A DNA stretch of 22,837 nucleotides from a virus: the IMG/VR virus record IMGVR_UViG_3300045738_000847, positions 1-22,837 of that record. One strand, written 5' to 3'. Numbering within the stretch: position 1 is the stretch's first letter; the number at the start of each line of letters is the position of its first letter. This document shows, piece after piece, positions 1 to 7,696 of this stretch. Below the pieces are notes generated by a model that saw nothing but the letters and a program-made list of their open reading frames with translations, was not told the DNA's origin and did no database searches. The position numbers were made by a program, and so were the translations under genes.

Positions 1-2
1 AG

Positions 3-1691
3 ATTTCTTTTGAAGAAGCCAAGCGATACATAGCGACGTATCTCGAATGTTATTCTGGGGTGGCTACCTTTATAAATAAGTATCAGCGATTGGCAAAGAA
101 GCAGGGCTACATCAAGAACTACTTCGGTAGAGTGCGACGATTAGATAATCTATTAGATCCAGATCTGGAAGACTGGAAGCGCGAACGAGGTTACCGACAG
201 GCAGTCAACTGTATCATTCAAGGGTGCCAACACCCGGAGACCCCTATCCTTACAGACCAGGGGTACATTCCCATCAAAGATATAGCTGGTGAGTGTATCA
301 AAACCTTTACTGGTTACACCAATCAATATCGTATCTTTGAATGTGGAAAACACTCGGTGTACTCAGTGGAGACAAGTTGCGGGACCACTCATAACAGTGC
401 TGACCATAAGTTCTTTGTATATAAAGACCACGATATTGGTCTGCGAGATTGTCGAGATTTGAAGAAGGGCGATGAAGTTTTGTGTGGAGTGTTGGGTTCA
501 GGGGGACATAAAACTAATGTTGGTTTTTCCAATGCCGACCTGGAATTATGTGGGATCTTTTGTCAGTCAGGTAATTATCCAGTGGATGACGTGGAGCGTC
601 TGTCGTTTATGATCCCAGTCAATCGAGAAGGTTATCTGTTGTGGGTGACAGATTACGTTGCTAAACGGTGGCCTGGAAAGTGGTCTCTCAAGATCAACGG
701 AGACTACCACACCGGTCCTCTTCACTGTATCTCTACGGATGATGCTGACGTAAAGAAAATCTTTGACGAGTGGGGACTCTCAGCTATCACTTCATGTACC
801 AAAGAGCTTCCCCCGTGGACCTTGCGTCTATCGCGTGATGGGAAAGCGGCATTTGTACGAGGAATCTTTTGTGGAGGAGCGTACTTTGCTGAAAAGCAAG
901 TGTATATTAAGTGTCCTACGTATGCCTATGCGAATAGTTTGCAACTCCTATTGACGTCTTTAGGTATTGGTGCTACCGTCCACAGACGCAAGGGAGAACG
1001 GCAAGGGAGAAAGTTTCTCGTCAGGATATTGGGGAGTGATTTATCTCTTTTCAAATCAGTTATCGGAACGCGTGATGCTTACACTTTTGCTCTGTTAGAT
1101 CGAGTGGAGGTTGAAGAGAATGCTGCTCTTCCTAATGCTCTTGTCAAAGACATTGGTTTATTCATCCGGGAGTCACCAGAATATAAAACAAATAGAAAGC
1201 ATCAGCAGTTCACCCCTACTGATCAATCTTTTGTTTCGCAAATGATCAAAAAAGGATATGGACGAAAAGATAAAATAAGAAAAATACTAGATAAGTTACC
1301 AGCTTCAAAAGAGAGATACAATTTTTCAGACCTACTAACATCACGGTGGGCAACAGTTATAGAAGTAAAAGATTTAGGATACGAAATAGAAATGTTAGAC
1401 ATAGAACTTCAAGGAAGTGACAAGGCATACTTGGCTAGGGGATTCTATCAGCACAATTCGTGTGCAGATATGTTCAAGATAATCATCACACGTGTACGGG
1501 ATTTTCTTTCGGACAAGAAGTCTGAAATGATCATGAACATTCATGACGAGGTGGTGTTCTATTGGCACAAGGATGAGATCCATCACTTGGGAACAGTCAA
1601 ACGGATGTTTGAAGACTGGGATTTCAGGGTGCCTATCATTGCCGACATCCAATATAGCGAGGAGTCTTGGGGCTCGAAGGTGGGGTTATAA
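3..1691 (+). CDS. polA: Family A DNA polymerase (PolA-type), C-terminal part, split by an intein
   Basis: The frame is open to the left window edge, so the gene starts upstream; the GTG at 60 is an internal Val codon, not a start. The residues before and after the intein match the palm/fingers end of PolA: a segment ending in GRVRRL, then a QAVNCIIQG block, then after the intein SCADMFK, then the catalytic motif C as NIHDEVVF with the HDE triad. Together these correspond to the E. coli Pol I stretch containing PMQGTAAD and VHDE. Only about 151 extein residues are in the window. The enzyme would be the phage replicative polymerase. It leads the recombination gene run (mediator, ssDNA-binding protein, RecA). 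The stop TAA is 3 bases before the next ATG. The family call is firm; exonuclease content cannot be judged from this fragment. Confidence 0.93.
   Translation: MSFEEAKRYIATYLECYSGVATFINKYQRLAKKQGYIKNYFGRVRRLDNLLDPDLEDWKRERGYRQAVNCIIQGCQHPETPILTDQGYIPIKDIAGECIKTFTGYTNQYRIFECGKHSVYSVETSCGTTHNSADHKFFVYKDHDIGLRDCRDLKKGDEVLCGVLGSGGHKTNVGFSNADLELCGIFCQSGNYPVDDVERLSFMIPVNREGYLLWVTDYVAKRWPGKWSLKINGDYHTGPLHCISTDDADVKKIFDEWGLSAITSCTKELPPWTLRLSRDGKAAFVRGIFCGGAYFAEKQVYIKCPTYAYANSLQLLLTSLGIGATVHRRKGERQGRKFLVRILGSDLSLFKSVIGTRDAYTFALLDRVEVEENAALPNALVKDIGLFIRESPEYKTNRKHQQFTPTDQSFVSQMIKKGYGRKDKIRKILDKLPASKERYNFSDLLTSRWATVIEVKDLGYEIEMLDIELQGSDKAYLARGFYQHNSCADMFKIIITRVRDFLSDKKSEMIMNIHDEVVFYWHKDEIHHLGTVKRMFEDWDFRVPIIADIQYSEESWGSKVGL
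225..1457 (+). other. Intein (411 residues) in DNA polymerase, with degenerate LAGLIDADG endonuclease domain
   Basis: The insertion starts at Cys (codon 225-227) after IIQG and ends in His-Asn (1452-1457) before a Ser+1 extein residue (1458). The joined extein reads IIQG-SCADMFK and matches uninterrupted PolA. Block A is CQHPETPILTDQGYIPIKDI. Block B is around TTHNSADHKFFV, with its His. Blocks F and G are around LDIELQGSDKAYLARGF followed by YQHN. Between them lie about 270 residues with two LAGLIDADG-like helices: LCGIFCQSG (intein residues 108-116, 546-572) and VRGIFCGGA (855-881). In both, the acidic positions of the consensus are replaced (C and S; C and G), so DNA cleavage is probably lost while splicing residues remain. 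The last 250 bases or so of the intein look more A-rich than the flanking polymerase. The insertion point is beside the highly conserved QGTAAD region, a typical choice for inteins. Confidence 0.93.
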
Positions 1692-1694
1692 AAT

Positions 1695-2180
1695 ATGAGT
1701 GATCAGTCTTTAGTTAGAATCATTGAGAAGATCCACACTGTAAGACAGTCGTCGGTAGAAACCCTGGACCCGGCACGAGACATGTCTATTGATCGATCGG
1801 ATTTGGACAGTGAGTTTCAAAGGCAAGCTGAGCTTGCTGCGTCGTATGGATATCTGTTCGCAGAGGCAGAGGCCAACTGTAATAAATCTGAATTTGGTCT
1901 TGCAGTTTTACACGCGAAGTTGGACAAGGAAGTTCGTCTCGACCTAGCAGACAAGGGACGAGTAACAGAAAAGATGGTAGAGAATGAGGTGATTACGAAT
2001 AGCGAATATAAAAAAGCAAAACACAGACTAATTGACTGTCAAGAAAGCAAGCGACTGGTGAAGGCTGCGTGTGGCTCGCTGGATCATAAGCTCCAGGCAC
2101 TGATCAACGCAGGCGCAGATCATAGAAAATCATTTATGGAAAAACGATCTTTGGATACTCAAGACCGAGAATTATTTTAG
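1695..2180 (+). CDS. Possible UvsY-like recombination mediator
   Basis: A 161-residue, mostly helical, charged protein with no membrane segment. A central helix-rich block (about residues 45-125) holds the pattern DLADKGRVTEKMVENEV, then ITNSEYKKAKHRL. The C-terminal helix ends in LQALINAGADHRKSFMEK, which resembles in style the end of T4 UvsY (residues around ALDAIKSRG). Position agrees: it lies directly between the polymerase and the gp32-like ssDNA-binding protein, followed by RecA, the partners UvsY would bridge by helping RecA/UvsX load on protein-coated ssDNA. The similarity is recalled by eye and weak, so another helical accessory factor is possible. Start ATG 1695 follows a purine-rich GGTGGGG at about 10 bases. 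It is separated by only 10 bases from the next gene, suggesting a single operon. Confidence 0.4.
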   Translation: MSDQSLVRIIEKIHTVRQSSVETLDPARDMSIDRSDLDSEFQRQAELAASYGYLFAEAEANCNKSEFGLAVLHAKLDKEVRLDLADKGRVTEKMVENEVITNSEYKKAKHRLIDCQESKRLVKAACGSLDHKLQALINAGADHRKSFMEKRSLDTQDRELF

Positions 2181-2190
2181 GAGATAGAAA

Positions 2191-3183
2191 ATGGATTTTG
2201 TAATCAATGTAGATGATGTAATTCAAGATGAAGAAAAATTTGGAAAGAGATCACGTCTCCCCCGTATCAAGATTCAACCGGGTGAAGAACGCACGCTTCG
2301 TCTGTTGATGTCCCCCGCTAAAGGGACTCCGCACATTGTGCGCGTGCAACACTGGGGTATTCCCATCGGTGTAGGGAAGACTCCTCCTCAACTGTGCGCT
2401 TGGAAGCATAGCGGGGAGCCTTGCTATTACTGCGAGGTGGTCAACGAATACTATAACTCTGGTGATCCGCGTAAGGTGGACTTGGCTCGCCGTATGAAGG
2501 CGGGTGTGAGTTACATCAGTAACGTGTTGGATGTAAACGATCCAGTCAATGAGGATAGCTCACCGAAGGTACAGGTGTGGCAGTATTCTCAGTCGGTCTT
2601 TAGAGACTTGGCTTATTATTACAAGCGTCGTGATGAGTGGGGCGACATTGCTCACCCTGAAACTGGTCGTGACATTCGAGTGATCTCTGAGATCGTTGGC
2701 AAATCTGATGACCGTCAGTCTTACACCCGCCATCAGGTTAAGCTGCGAGGAAACTCTACGCCGTTGGCTCACCCTCAAGCTCTAGAGGTTCTTCATGATT
2801 TGGATGAAGTGTTTCCTTTGGTTCTCCATGAGTACGAGGTGCAGCAGGGAATCTTTGAAGGTACTCTAGATTTTCGTTCAGGAAAAGTCAGAGGTGGGGC
2901 GCTTCCTCCCCCACAGAGTGCGGGGAACCTTGAGGCATCTACCTCGACCACCTCTGCTCCGGTGTCGTATGAAGATGCTGATCCTCCCGCAGTGGTAGAG
3001 CAGCAAGATGATTTCGTTTCTCCTTCTAAATCTAATGGGGATGAGACGGCTCCGGTGGAGACGAAAGGAGACGATTGGGACTCTGTTCTCGATGAGGAAA
3101 CAGAGGAGAAAGAGAATGCAAGTATCGGTGCGCTGAAAGAAAAACTTCAAGCTGCAATTGATGGAAAGCAGGGAGCTAAGTAA
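2191..3183 (+). CDS. gp32-like single-stranded DNA-binding protein
   Basis: A 330-residue protein with the layout of phage gp32-type proteins. The N-terminal part is basic (KFGKRSRLPRIKIQPGEERTLRLL). A zinc site reads C69-x3-H73-x4-C78-x2-C81. The aromatic-rich middle, around residues 125-150 with WQYSQSVF and LAYYYKRRDEWGD, suits base stacking. A low-complexity Pro/Ser/Thr linker covers about residues 235-290. The C-terminal tail is strongly acidic (DDWDSVLDEETEE), the usual docking site for other replication proteins; here it is followed by a short Lys/Ala helix. It would coat ssDNA during replication and recombination. RBS AGGAG lies 8 bases before ATG. Its stop overlaps the recA start in TAATG, so the two are translationally coupled. 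Known gp32 has the same four-ligand zinc chemistry; the assignment rests on motif order and context, not on an alignment. Confidence 0.75.
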   Translation: MDFVINVDDVIQDEEKFGKRSRLPRIKIQPGEERTLRLLMSPAKGTPHIVRVQHWGIPIGVGKTPPQLCAWKHSGEPCYYCEVVNEYYNSGDPRKVDLARRMKAGVSYISNVLDVNDPVNEDSSPKVQVWQYSQSVFRDLAYYYKRRDEWGDIAHPETGRDIRVISEIVGKSDDRQSYTRHQVKLRGNSTPLAHPQALEVLHDLDEVFPLVLHEYEVQQGIFEGTLDFRSGKVRGGALPPPQSAGNLEASTSTTSAPVSYEDADPPAVVEQQDDFVSPSKSNGDETAPVETKGDDWDSVLDEETEEKENASIGALKEKLQAAIDGKQGAK

Positions 3184-4415
3184 TGCGATTATCTCCTCCT
3201 AAAGCAAAGAAGTCCGAAGCCCCGCTACTAGTGGGGCAGACTGTCCGCTTGCGTCGAGATGGAAAAGAGTCTTCGGTGCCTGCGTTACCCCCTCCTCCTA
3301 TCGTGACAGAAGCGGTAAAAGAAGAGCCTCCTCCTATTGTGATAGAAGAGGTAAAAGAAGAACCTCCTCCGAAGGAAAAGGGAGTGACTAAGGTAAAAGC
3401 AAAAGCGCCACATCCTGAGAGACAATCTGGTCTTTCTAGTTTGCTCTCTTCTATTTCCAAGAAGTATGGAGAGGGTGCGTTGATTCAGATGGATCAAGCT
3501 TCTATTAAGCGCGTAAGTAGCATCTCTTCTGGCTCTCTTGGGTTGGACTATGCTTTAGGCATCGGGGGGTACCCTCGGGGACGCATTTCTGAAGTGTATG
3601 GTCCTGCTGCAGCGGGGAAGAGCACACTCACCCTCCATGCTATAGCGGAGTGCCAAAAGGTAGGAGGAGTGGCTGCTTTTATTGATGCTGAACACGCTAT
3701 GGATCTGCAGTATGCAATGAACGTGGGAGTAGATGTAGAGTCTCTTCTCTTTGCCCAGCCAGACTACGGAGAGCAAGCCCTGAATATTACTGAAGAGATT
3801 ATTAAGGCTGACGTTGTAGACCTCATTGTCATTGATTCTGTGGCTGCCCTTACTCCCCGCGCAGAGATTGAAGCGGACATGGAGAAGATGCAGGTGGGTT
3901 TGCAAGCGAGGATGATGAGCAAAGCCCTTAGAAAACTTACGGCTATCATCAGCAAGACCGATACTTGTCTTATCTTTATCAATCAGATCCGTGAGAAAGT
4001 GGGAGTCACTTGGGGTTCCAATGAGACAGTCCCTGGTGGTCGTGCTTTGAAGTTCTACTGCTCTGTCCGCGTGGACGTGCGTCGAGTGTCCTCTGTGAAA
4101 CACAAAGAGGAGATCATCGGGAACCGAGTCAAAGTCAAAGTGACTAAGAATAAACTCTCATCTCCCCACAAAGAGTGCCAGTTTGACATCATCTTTGGGA
4201 AAGGGATCGATGCGGATGGAGACTTGATCGACATTGCCACCAGCTATGGATTGATTGATAAGTCAGGTTCATGGTTCTCGTATGAGGGAACTAAGATAGG
4301 ACAAGGGAAAGAATCTGTAGTCAAATACCTTAATGAAAACAAAGATATAAAAACTAAATTAGAAGATACAATACGCCAAGATTTATTTGGAGATGCTGAT
4401 GGGACTAAAACGTAG
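3183..4415 (+). CDS. recA: RecA recombinase with long Pro/Glu-rich N-terminal extension
   Basis: A 410-residue RecA. The core starts near residue 84 (LSSLLSSISKKYGEGAL). Walker A is GPAAAGKST (residues 140-148), the catalytic Glu is in FIDAEHA (about 167-172), Walker B is LIVIDSVAAL (214-223), and loop L2 follows FINQIREKVG with the conserved PGGRALKFY. The C-terminal domain continues to about residue 395. It forms filaments on ssDNA and exchanges strands. Bacterial RecA has about 25 residues before the core. Here there are about 80, including two 12-residue repeats PPPIVTEAVKEE and PPPIVIEEVKEE, so this is a tail specific to the phage branch, perhaps a protein-binding arm. The ATG overlaps the stop of the ssDNA-binding gene. 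The phage therefore uses a bacterial-type RecA rather than UvsX. The last bases overlap the next gene. Confidence 0.96.
   Translation: MRLSPPKAKKSEAPLLVGQTVRLRRDGKESSVPALPPPPIVTEAVKEEPPPIVIEEVKEEPPPKEKGVTKVKAKAPHPERQSGLSSLLSSISKKYGEGALIQMDQASIKRVSSISSGSLGLDYALGIGGYPRGRISEVYGPAAAGKSTLTLHAIAECQKVGGVAAFIDAEHAMDLQYAMNVGVDVESLLFAQPDYGEQALNITEEIIKADVVDLIVIDSVAALTPRAEIEADMEKMQVGLQARMMSKALRKLTAIISKTDTCLIFINQIREKVGVTWGSNETVPGGRALKFYCSVRVDVRRVSSVKHKEEIIGNRVKVKVTKNKLSSPHKECQFDIIFGKGIDADGDLIDIATSYGLIDKSGSWFSYEGTKIGQGKESVVKYLNENKDIKTKLEDTIRQDLFGDADGTKT
3291..3362 (+). repeat. Two tandem 36-bp in-frame repeats in the recA 5' part
   Basis: Codons 37-48 and 49-60 of recA encode PPPIVTEAVKEE and PPPIVIEEVKEE, and a third PPP follows. 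The DNA copies differ at only a few positions. The repeat keeps frame and lies wholly in the non-core extension, so copy number could vary without harming the ATPase core. Confidence 0.8.
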
Positions 4416-4707
4416 AGAAGTTCTGATTGAATCAAGTGTGGAGTCAGTCTCTTTTCACATAGAGAGAACAGTAAATCTAGGGAATTTCAATAGCATCAAG
4501 GTGGGACTCCAACAGTCTTATACTTATGCAAAGAACAGTGACATCCCCGTGCAGATTCAACACAAAGTATTTACTGAAGACACTGAGCAGAAGTTTGAGG
4601 AGTTGCTCAAGTCTGAGGTAAATAAGTTTTCGATTGGGAACACAAATAAGATTGTGCACGAAGGTAATAGCGAAGAATTTTTTGGGAATGAGAGCACCGA
4701 AATCTGA
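4399..4707 (+). CDS. Conserved-type small phage protein of unknown function downstream of recA
   Basis: A 102-residue soluble protein with a beta-rich N-terminal half (SVSFHIERTVNLGNFNSIKVGLQQSYTY, residues about 17-45, given here only as overall character) and a helical C-terminal half (DTEQKFEELLKSEVNKF). The RTVNLGN-F-S-K-V pattern is one I recall from short uncharacterised proteins in phage replication regions, but I know no function. The start is chosen at ATG 4399 because GGAG (4389-4392) lies 6 bases upstream; TTG 4387 and ATG 4393 are in frame but badly placed. It overlaps the recA end by 17 bases, so it is cotranscribed and probably coupled. Confidence 0.65.
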   Translation: MGLKRREVLIESSVESVSFHIERTVNLGNFNSIKVGLQQSYTYAKNSDIPVQIQHKVFTEDTEQKFEELLKSEVNKFSIGNTNKIVHEGNSEEFFGNESTEI

Positions 4708-4786
4708 AATCCAATTGGCAATCTATATTGCAATCACTGTTCTCATTATTGGGGTTGCGATAGGCATTATAAAAGAGCTTACATAA
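4688..4786 (+). CDS. 32-residue single-pass membrane micropeptide
   Basis: The frame reads MRAPKSEIQLA, then a hydrophobic run of about 18 residues (IYIAITVLIIGVAIGII), then KELT and TAA. This is a short basic head, one membrane helix and a charged tail. It fills exactly the gap between the previous gene (overlap 20 bases) and sbcD (ATG 2 bases after its stop), which is what a real coupled gene would do. There is no strong Shine-Dalgarno, only TTTGGGA upstream. Function is unknown; the length and composition do not identify a family. A chance hydrophobic ORF is possible, but a perfect helix with flanking charges in a gene-sized slot favours a real one. Confidence 0.5.
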   Translation: MRAPKSEIQLAIYIAITVLIIGVAIGIIKELT

Positions 4787-4788
4787 TC

Positions 4789-5877
4789 ATGAAGATAGTT
4801 GTTTATTCAGACCTACATGCCCACCCATTCAAGAATGGTATCGTTACAGAACACGGTCGAAACAGTCGCGTAGATGATGCGTTGGGTGTAATCGCTCAGG
4901 TCTATGACCACGCTGAATCCCTACTGGAGGAGCAAGACTATACTGCAGTGTTGTTCGGCGGTGACTTGTTTGATCGACGAAAAAGTATCGATGTAGATAC
5001 ATTCAACGGAGTGCACAACCTTATCCTGGGTCGTTCTTCTGGTGCCATCTTTACCTACATGATCCCTGGAAATCATGACCAAGCTAATAAGTCAGGGACT
5101 ATCCATGCCTTACAAAGATTTAATAATGATAACTGTGTCTCCTTTCATGCTCCAGCTTGGTGTTGTTTGGATGGAGGTAATACTTTTATGTTTGCTGTTC
5201 CCTATTACGATGATGGGGAAGTGATCGCTGCGTACATTACAGAAGGTTTAGAGAACCGTCCTGCGGAGGCGACCAATGCGTTTCTCTTGATGCACTATGG
5301 GGTGCAAGGCGCTAAGGTAGGGCCGTCTGATTATGTATTGCCTTGTGAGTTGTCCCTCCCCATGCTTCAGGTAGATCAATGGGACCTTATTTTGTCGGGG
5401 CACTATCACATCGGACAGCAATTGGGTTCCAAGTTTCACTACATCGGTAGTGCAATGCAACATAGGTGGGACGATGCGGGGTTTGATAAGAGTCTTCTTG
5501 AATTGGATACAAGCACTTGGAGTGTGTCGAGAGTGCCTTTGCTGGCTCCTAAGTTCGTTGTTATCACTGATGATCCGAAAAGTCAGAACGTGAAAAACTG
5601 TTTTGTGAGAGTTCTAAAAAATTATGAAATAGAAGATGCGGAAAAGCGTGCCTTGGTATCTAATTTGAGAGATAGAGGAGCTATCTCTGTGGAGTTTAGA
5701 GTTACACCCCCTGAAAAAGAGAGCCATTCAGAGAGAATAGTCTTTTCGGAGGAAGGTGGTTCAGTTAGTATCTTAGAGAACTATTTAGATTCAGAGATAA
5801 TTGATTTAGGTGGTCTAGATCGAGATAGATTGTTGGGAATAGGAAAAGACTTAGTACAAGAAATACAAAGTGCTTAA
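4789..5877 (+). CDS. sbcD: SbcD/Mre11-like (T4 gp47-type) recombination nuclease subunit
   Basis: A 362-residue calcineurin-type phosphoesterase with all core motifs in order: D8-x-H10 in SDLHAH, GGDLFD (D59), GNHD (94-97), H169 in LLMHYG, and GHYH (H205 and H207). These bind two metal ions that cleave DNA ends. A C-terminal part of about 130 residues without motifs probably contacts the ATPase subunit. Its partner is the SbcC-like protein at 7697. The pair would process double-strand ends to feed RecA in recombination-dependent replication. It is close in length to T4 gp47 (about 340 residues). The stop overlaps the start of the following gene. It is odd that three genes, including an endolysin, separate it from sbcC. 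Confidence 0.93.
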   Translation: MKIVVYSDLHAHPFKNGIVTEHGRNSRVDDALGVIAQVYDHAESLLEEQDYTAVLFGGDLFDRRKSIDVDTFNGVHNLILGRSSGAIFTYMIPGNHDQANKSGTIHALQRFNNDNCVSFHAPAWCCLDGGNTFMFAVPYYDDGEVIAAYITEGLENRPAEATNAFLLMHYGVQGAKVGPSDYVLPCELSLPMLQVDQWDLILSGHYHIGQQLGSKFHYIGSAMQHRWDDAGFDKSLLELDTSTWSVSRVPLLAPKFVVITDDPKSQNVKNCFVRVLKNYEIEDAEKRALVSNLRDRGAISVEFRVTPPEKESHSERIVFSEEGGSVSILENYLDSEIIDLGGLDRDRLLGIGKDLVQEIQSA

Positions 5878-6148
5878 ATCCATTCCAGTTGCTTCCAGTG
5901 GAACCAATTTCTTTATTCATGAAATTGATTTTGAGGAATTTGAAGTAGAAGAACCTAAGAAGTACTGCAAGCTGGTGCTGTGTGCCCAGCATGATGAATA
6001 CGGTAATACAATCTCTGGAAAATGTAGTCGTATCTGTGAGCATGGTTACATGACTTACACCGAAGACTTTGTCTTTAGATTTCCGTTTGCCATTGAGGAA
6101 GGAGGAATGGATGCCTCGGACTGTAAAAACCAAGAGATGAAAAGATAA
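5870..6148 (+). CDS. Small protein of unknown function with five cysteines
   Basis: A 92-residue protein starting at GTG 5870, which overlaps the sbcD stop by 8 bases. No clear Shine-Dalgarno is visible, so expression probably depends on coupling. The N-terminal half is acidic (IDFEEFEVEEPKKY). The middle has CKLVLCAQHDEYG and CSRICEHGY, a C-x4-C and C-x3-C-x-H spacing that could bind metal. Then TEDFVFRFPFAIEE. I do not recognise the family. Its last 38 bases carry the GGAGG and ATG of the interrupted gene at 6111. Confidence 0.6.
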   Translation: MLKSIPVASSGTNFFIHEIDFEEFEVEEPKKYCKLVLCAQHDEYGNTISGKCSRICEHGYMTYTEDFVFRFPFAIEEGGMDASDCKNQEMKR

Positions 6149-6416
6149 TATTGAAGTCACCCTGGATGGGCCAGACTATATTCTTTTAGATCTCGTCAAA
6201 GAGAAAGACAAAGTTGTACGACTTACTCTTATCTCGTATCAATTAGCGTGCGCGGTAAAGATTATTGGGGAAAAACTATTAGGTCATTGTGAGCCTGAAT
6301 TCACCGTGATGTTTAGAAAAGACATTGATAAGATTATTCAGTGGATCAAAGATGGAAACATACAAGAAGCATATAATTTCTTTGAGCAATATACCGAGTC
6401 TGACGATATAAATTAG
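6111..6416 (+). pseudogene. Small gene interrupted by an in-frame TGA after codon 9
   Basis: GGAGG at 6101-6105 lies 5 bases before ATG 6111. The frame reads nine codons (MPRTVKTKR), TGA at 6138-6140, then 91 open codons to TAG at 6414-6416. The part after TGA looks like a real globular protein: KDNIEVTLDGPDYILLDLV, then a helix around YQLACAVKIIGEKLL, then FRKDIDKIIQWI and an acidic tail. It has no ATG or GTG of its own until about two-thirds through, so the good start site and the long frame belong together. A point mutation (for example from TGG Trp or CGA Arg), UGA readthrough, or a sequencing error would explain it. A +1 slip from the preceding gene at its AAAAGA end would also enter this frame. 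The function of the product is not recognised. Confidence 0.55.
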
Positions 6417-6426
6417 GGGCAAGATT

Positions 6427-7659
6427 ATGCTGAGCGAGAGACAACGTGAGAAGGCAGTTTTATATAATGAGATGGGGCTCTATGGGGGTCGAGGGGCTCA
6501 ACTACTAGGTAGATTTTGGTTAGAACACGCTCCTTCTGGAAAAGAATATGCTCAAACCAATGGCGTTGACCCTATTGCTGTAGAGATGACTGGCGTTCCC
6601 TTGTTTGATGACCCCCTTACGATGGTGGATCTCATTGCAGGAGATGGCGGGATACAGGACTTTCTTTACTCGGAGGTAGGGGATGAGGCACTTGGAGTGT
6701 CCCCTGAACCGGCTACCCCGTGGGAGCGTGACGGGAAAGTAGGTCCCGGTACCATGCGAAGGCTTGATACCTATCTCGAATCTCTTTCTGAACCTGTCGA
6801 ACAGGTTGCCCCTTTAGTAGAGGATACCGAGCACGTTATTGTGGGAGGACAGAAGATAAAGGTCGATGGAGTGAAGATAATTACCTTTGAGGAACCAGGG
6901 GGACTGAGCATCGCTGGAGAATCAAAGAGTGGTTATCGTAAATGGGGGGCAGAGAAATCCCATGCTACTCACATCGCCATGCTTCATTGGGACGTTTGTT
7001 TCTCGGCGCACTCGTGTTTCAGGGTGTTGGTTAATCGAGGGTATGCCAGTTGTTTTGGTATTGATAACCCTTCTAAATCAGATGGGACTGTGACTGTGTA
7101 TCAATGGCTTGATCCAGGTACCTATCGTGCCGTGCATGGTGGGAAGTGGCCCAATAAGAGATGCTTATCCTCTGTGGACTTTTCTAACGCGGTGCGTATC
7201 AAATATGCAGAGCGTTATAAGAAGATGACTGGCATTGATAGGCCACTTATTCGGGGCAGTCGTAACCACGGCACGTCCAGTCTGCTGGGGATGTATAAGA
7301 ATCAATTGGTAGCATGGTTACGTATTGAAAGAGAACTGGGAAAGCTATGGGATATGAAGCCGTGGTTGGCTACGGGTCGCTCTAAACGCCCTGATTTCTA
7401 CCCGGCATGTACGCTTGCACCCACTAGCGTCTGGGATAAAGGTGATGACGTCACCATCCGTACCCATCTAGAGTACACCGCTAAGAAGTGGGACATTGCT
7501 GGCTATCAAGAGCAGTTGATTGTTTTGTATCTTACAGACCCAGCGTTTAGAGACGAGTTTCCATGGCTCAAAGATAATTTTAAATTGGAAGAGAGCTACT
7601 GGACTGATTGGTTGGAAACTATAAAAGAAACGTGGACGTGGGATGAGATAGGACTATAA
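6427..7659 (+). CDS. Endolysin: N-acetylmuramoyl-L-alanine amidase with peptidoglycan-binding-like N-terminus
   Basis: A 410-residue lytic enzyme. Around residues 95-118 the stretch with RDGKVGPGTMRRLDTYL resembles a peptidoglycan-binding type 1 repeat (the DG-x-x-GP-x-T pattern). Residues about 178-260 resemble an Amidase_2/PGRP fold: HIAMLHWD with the first zinc His (H187), a YASCFGIDN strand, TVYQWLDPG, then AVHGG with the second His (H237), and CLSSVDFSNA. The third ligand is not certain. It would cut the amide bond between muramic acid and the stem peptide at lysis. No signal peptide is seen, so it needs a holin; the membrane protein at 11631 is a candidate. Its place between the SbcD and SbcC genes is unusual. 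The C-terminal 110 residues or so are helical and unassigned. Confidence 0.75.
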   Translation: MLSERQREKAVLYNEMGLYGGRGAQLLGRFWLEHAPSGKEYAQTNGVDPIAVEMTGVPLFDDPLTMVDLIAGDGGIQDFLYSEVGDEALGVSPEPATPWERDGKVGPGTMRRLDTYLESLSEPVEQVAPLVEDTEHVIVGGQKIKVDGVKIITFEEPGGLSIAGESKSGYRKWGAEKSHATHIAMLHWDVCFSAHSCFRVLVNRGYASCFGIDNPSKSDGTVTVYQWLDPGTYRAVHGGKWPNKRCLSSVDFSNAVRIKYAERYKKMTGIDRPLIRGSRNHGTSSLLGMYKNQLVAWLRIERELGKLWDMKPWLATGRSKRPDFYPACTLAPTSVWDKGDDVTIRTHLEYTAKKWDIAGYQEQLIVLYLTDPAFRDEFPWLKDNFKLEESYWTDWLETIKETWTWDEIGL

Positions 7660-7696
7660 GTTTACACATATAAATAGAATATTAGAGTAACTATAA

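Noticed and set aside
3555-4103. 182-residue ORF on the minus strand within recA.
   Set aside because: It is a shadow of a highly conserved coding gene, has no RBS or recognisable domain, and no other gene in the window is on that strand.
6138-6140. Genome-wide TGA recoding as the reason for the in-frame TGA.
   Set aside because: Several well-supported genes end in TGA (for example 13772-14407, 15722-16423, 17511-17897, 21146) and the following frame does not extend them meaningfully, so TGA is a stop here.
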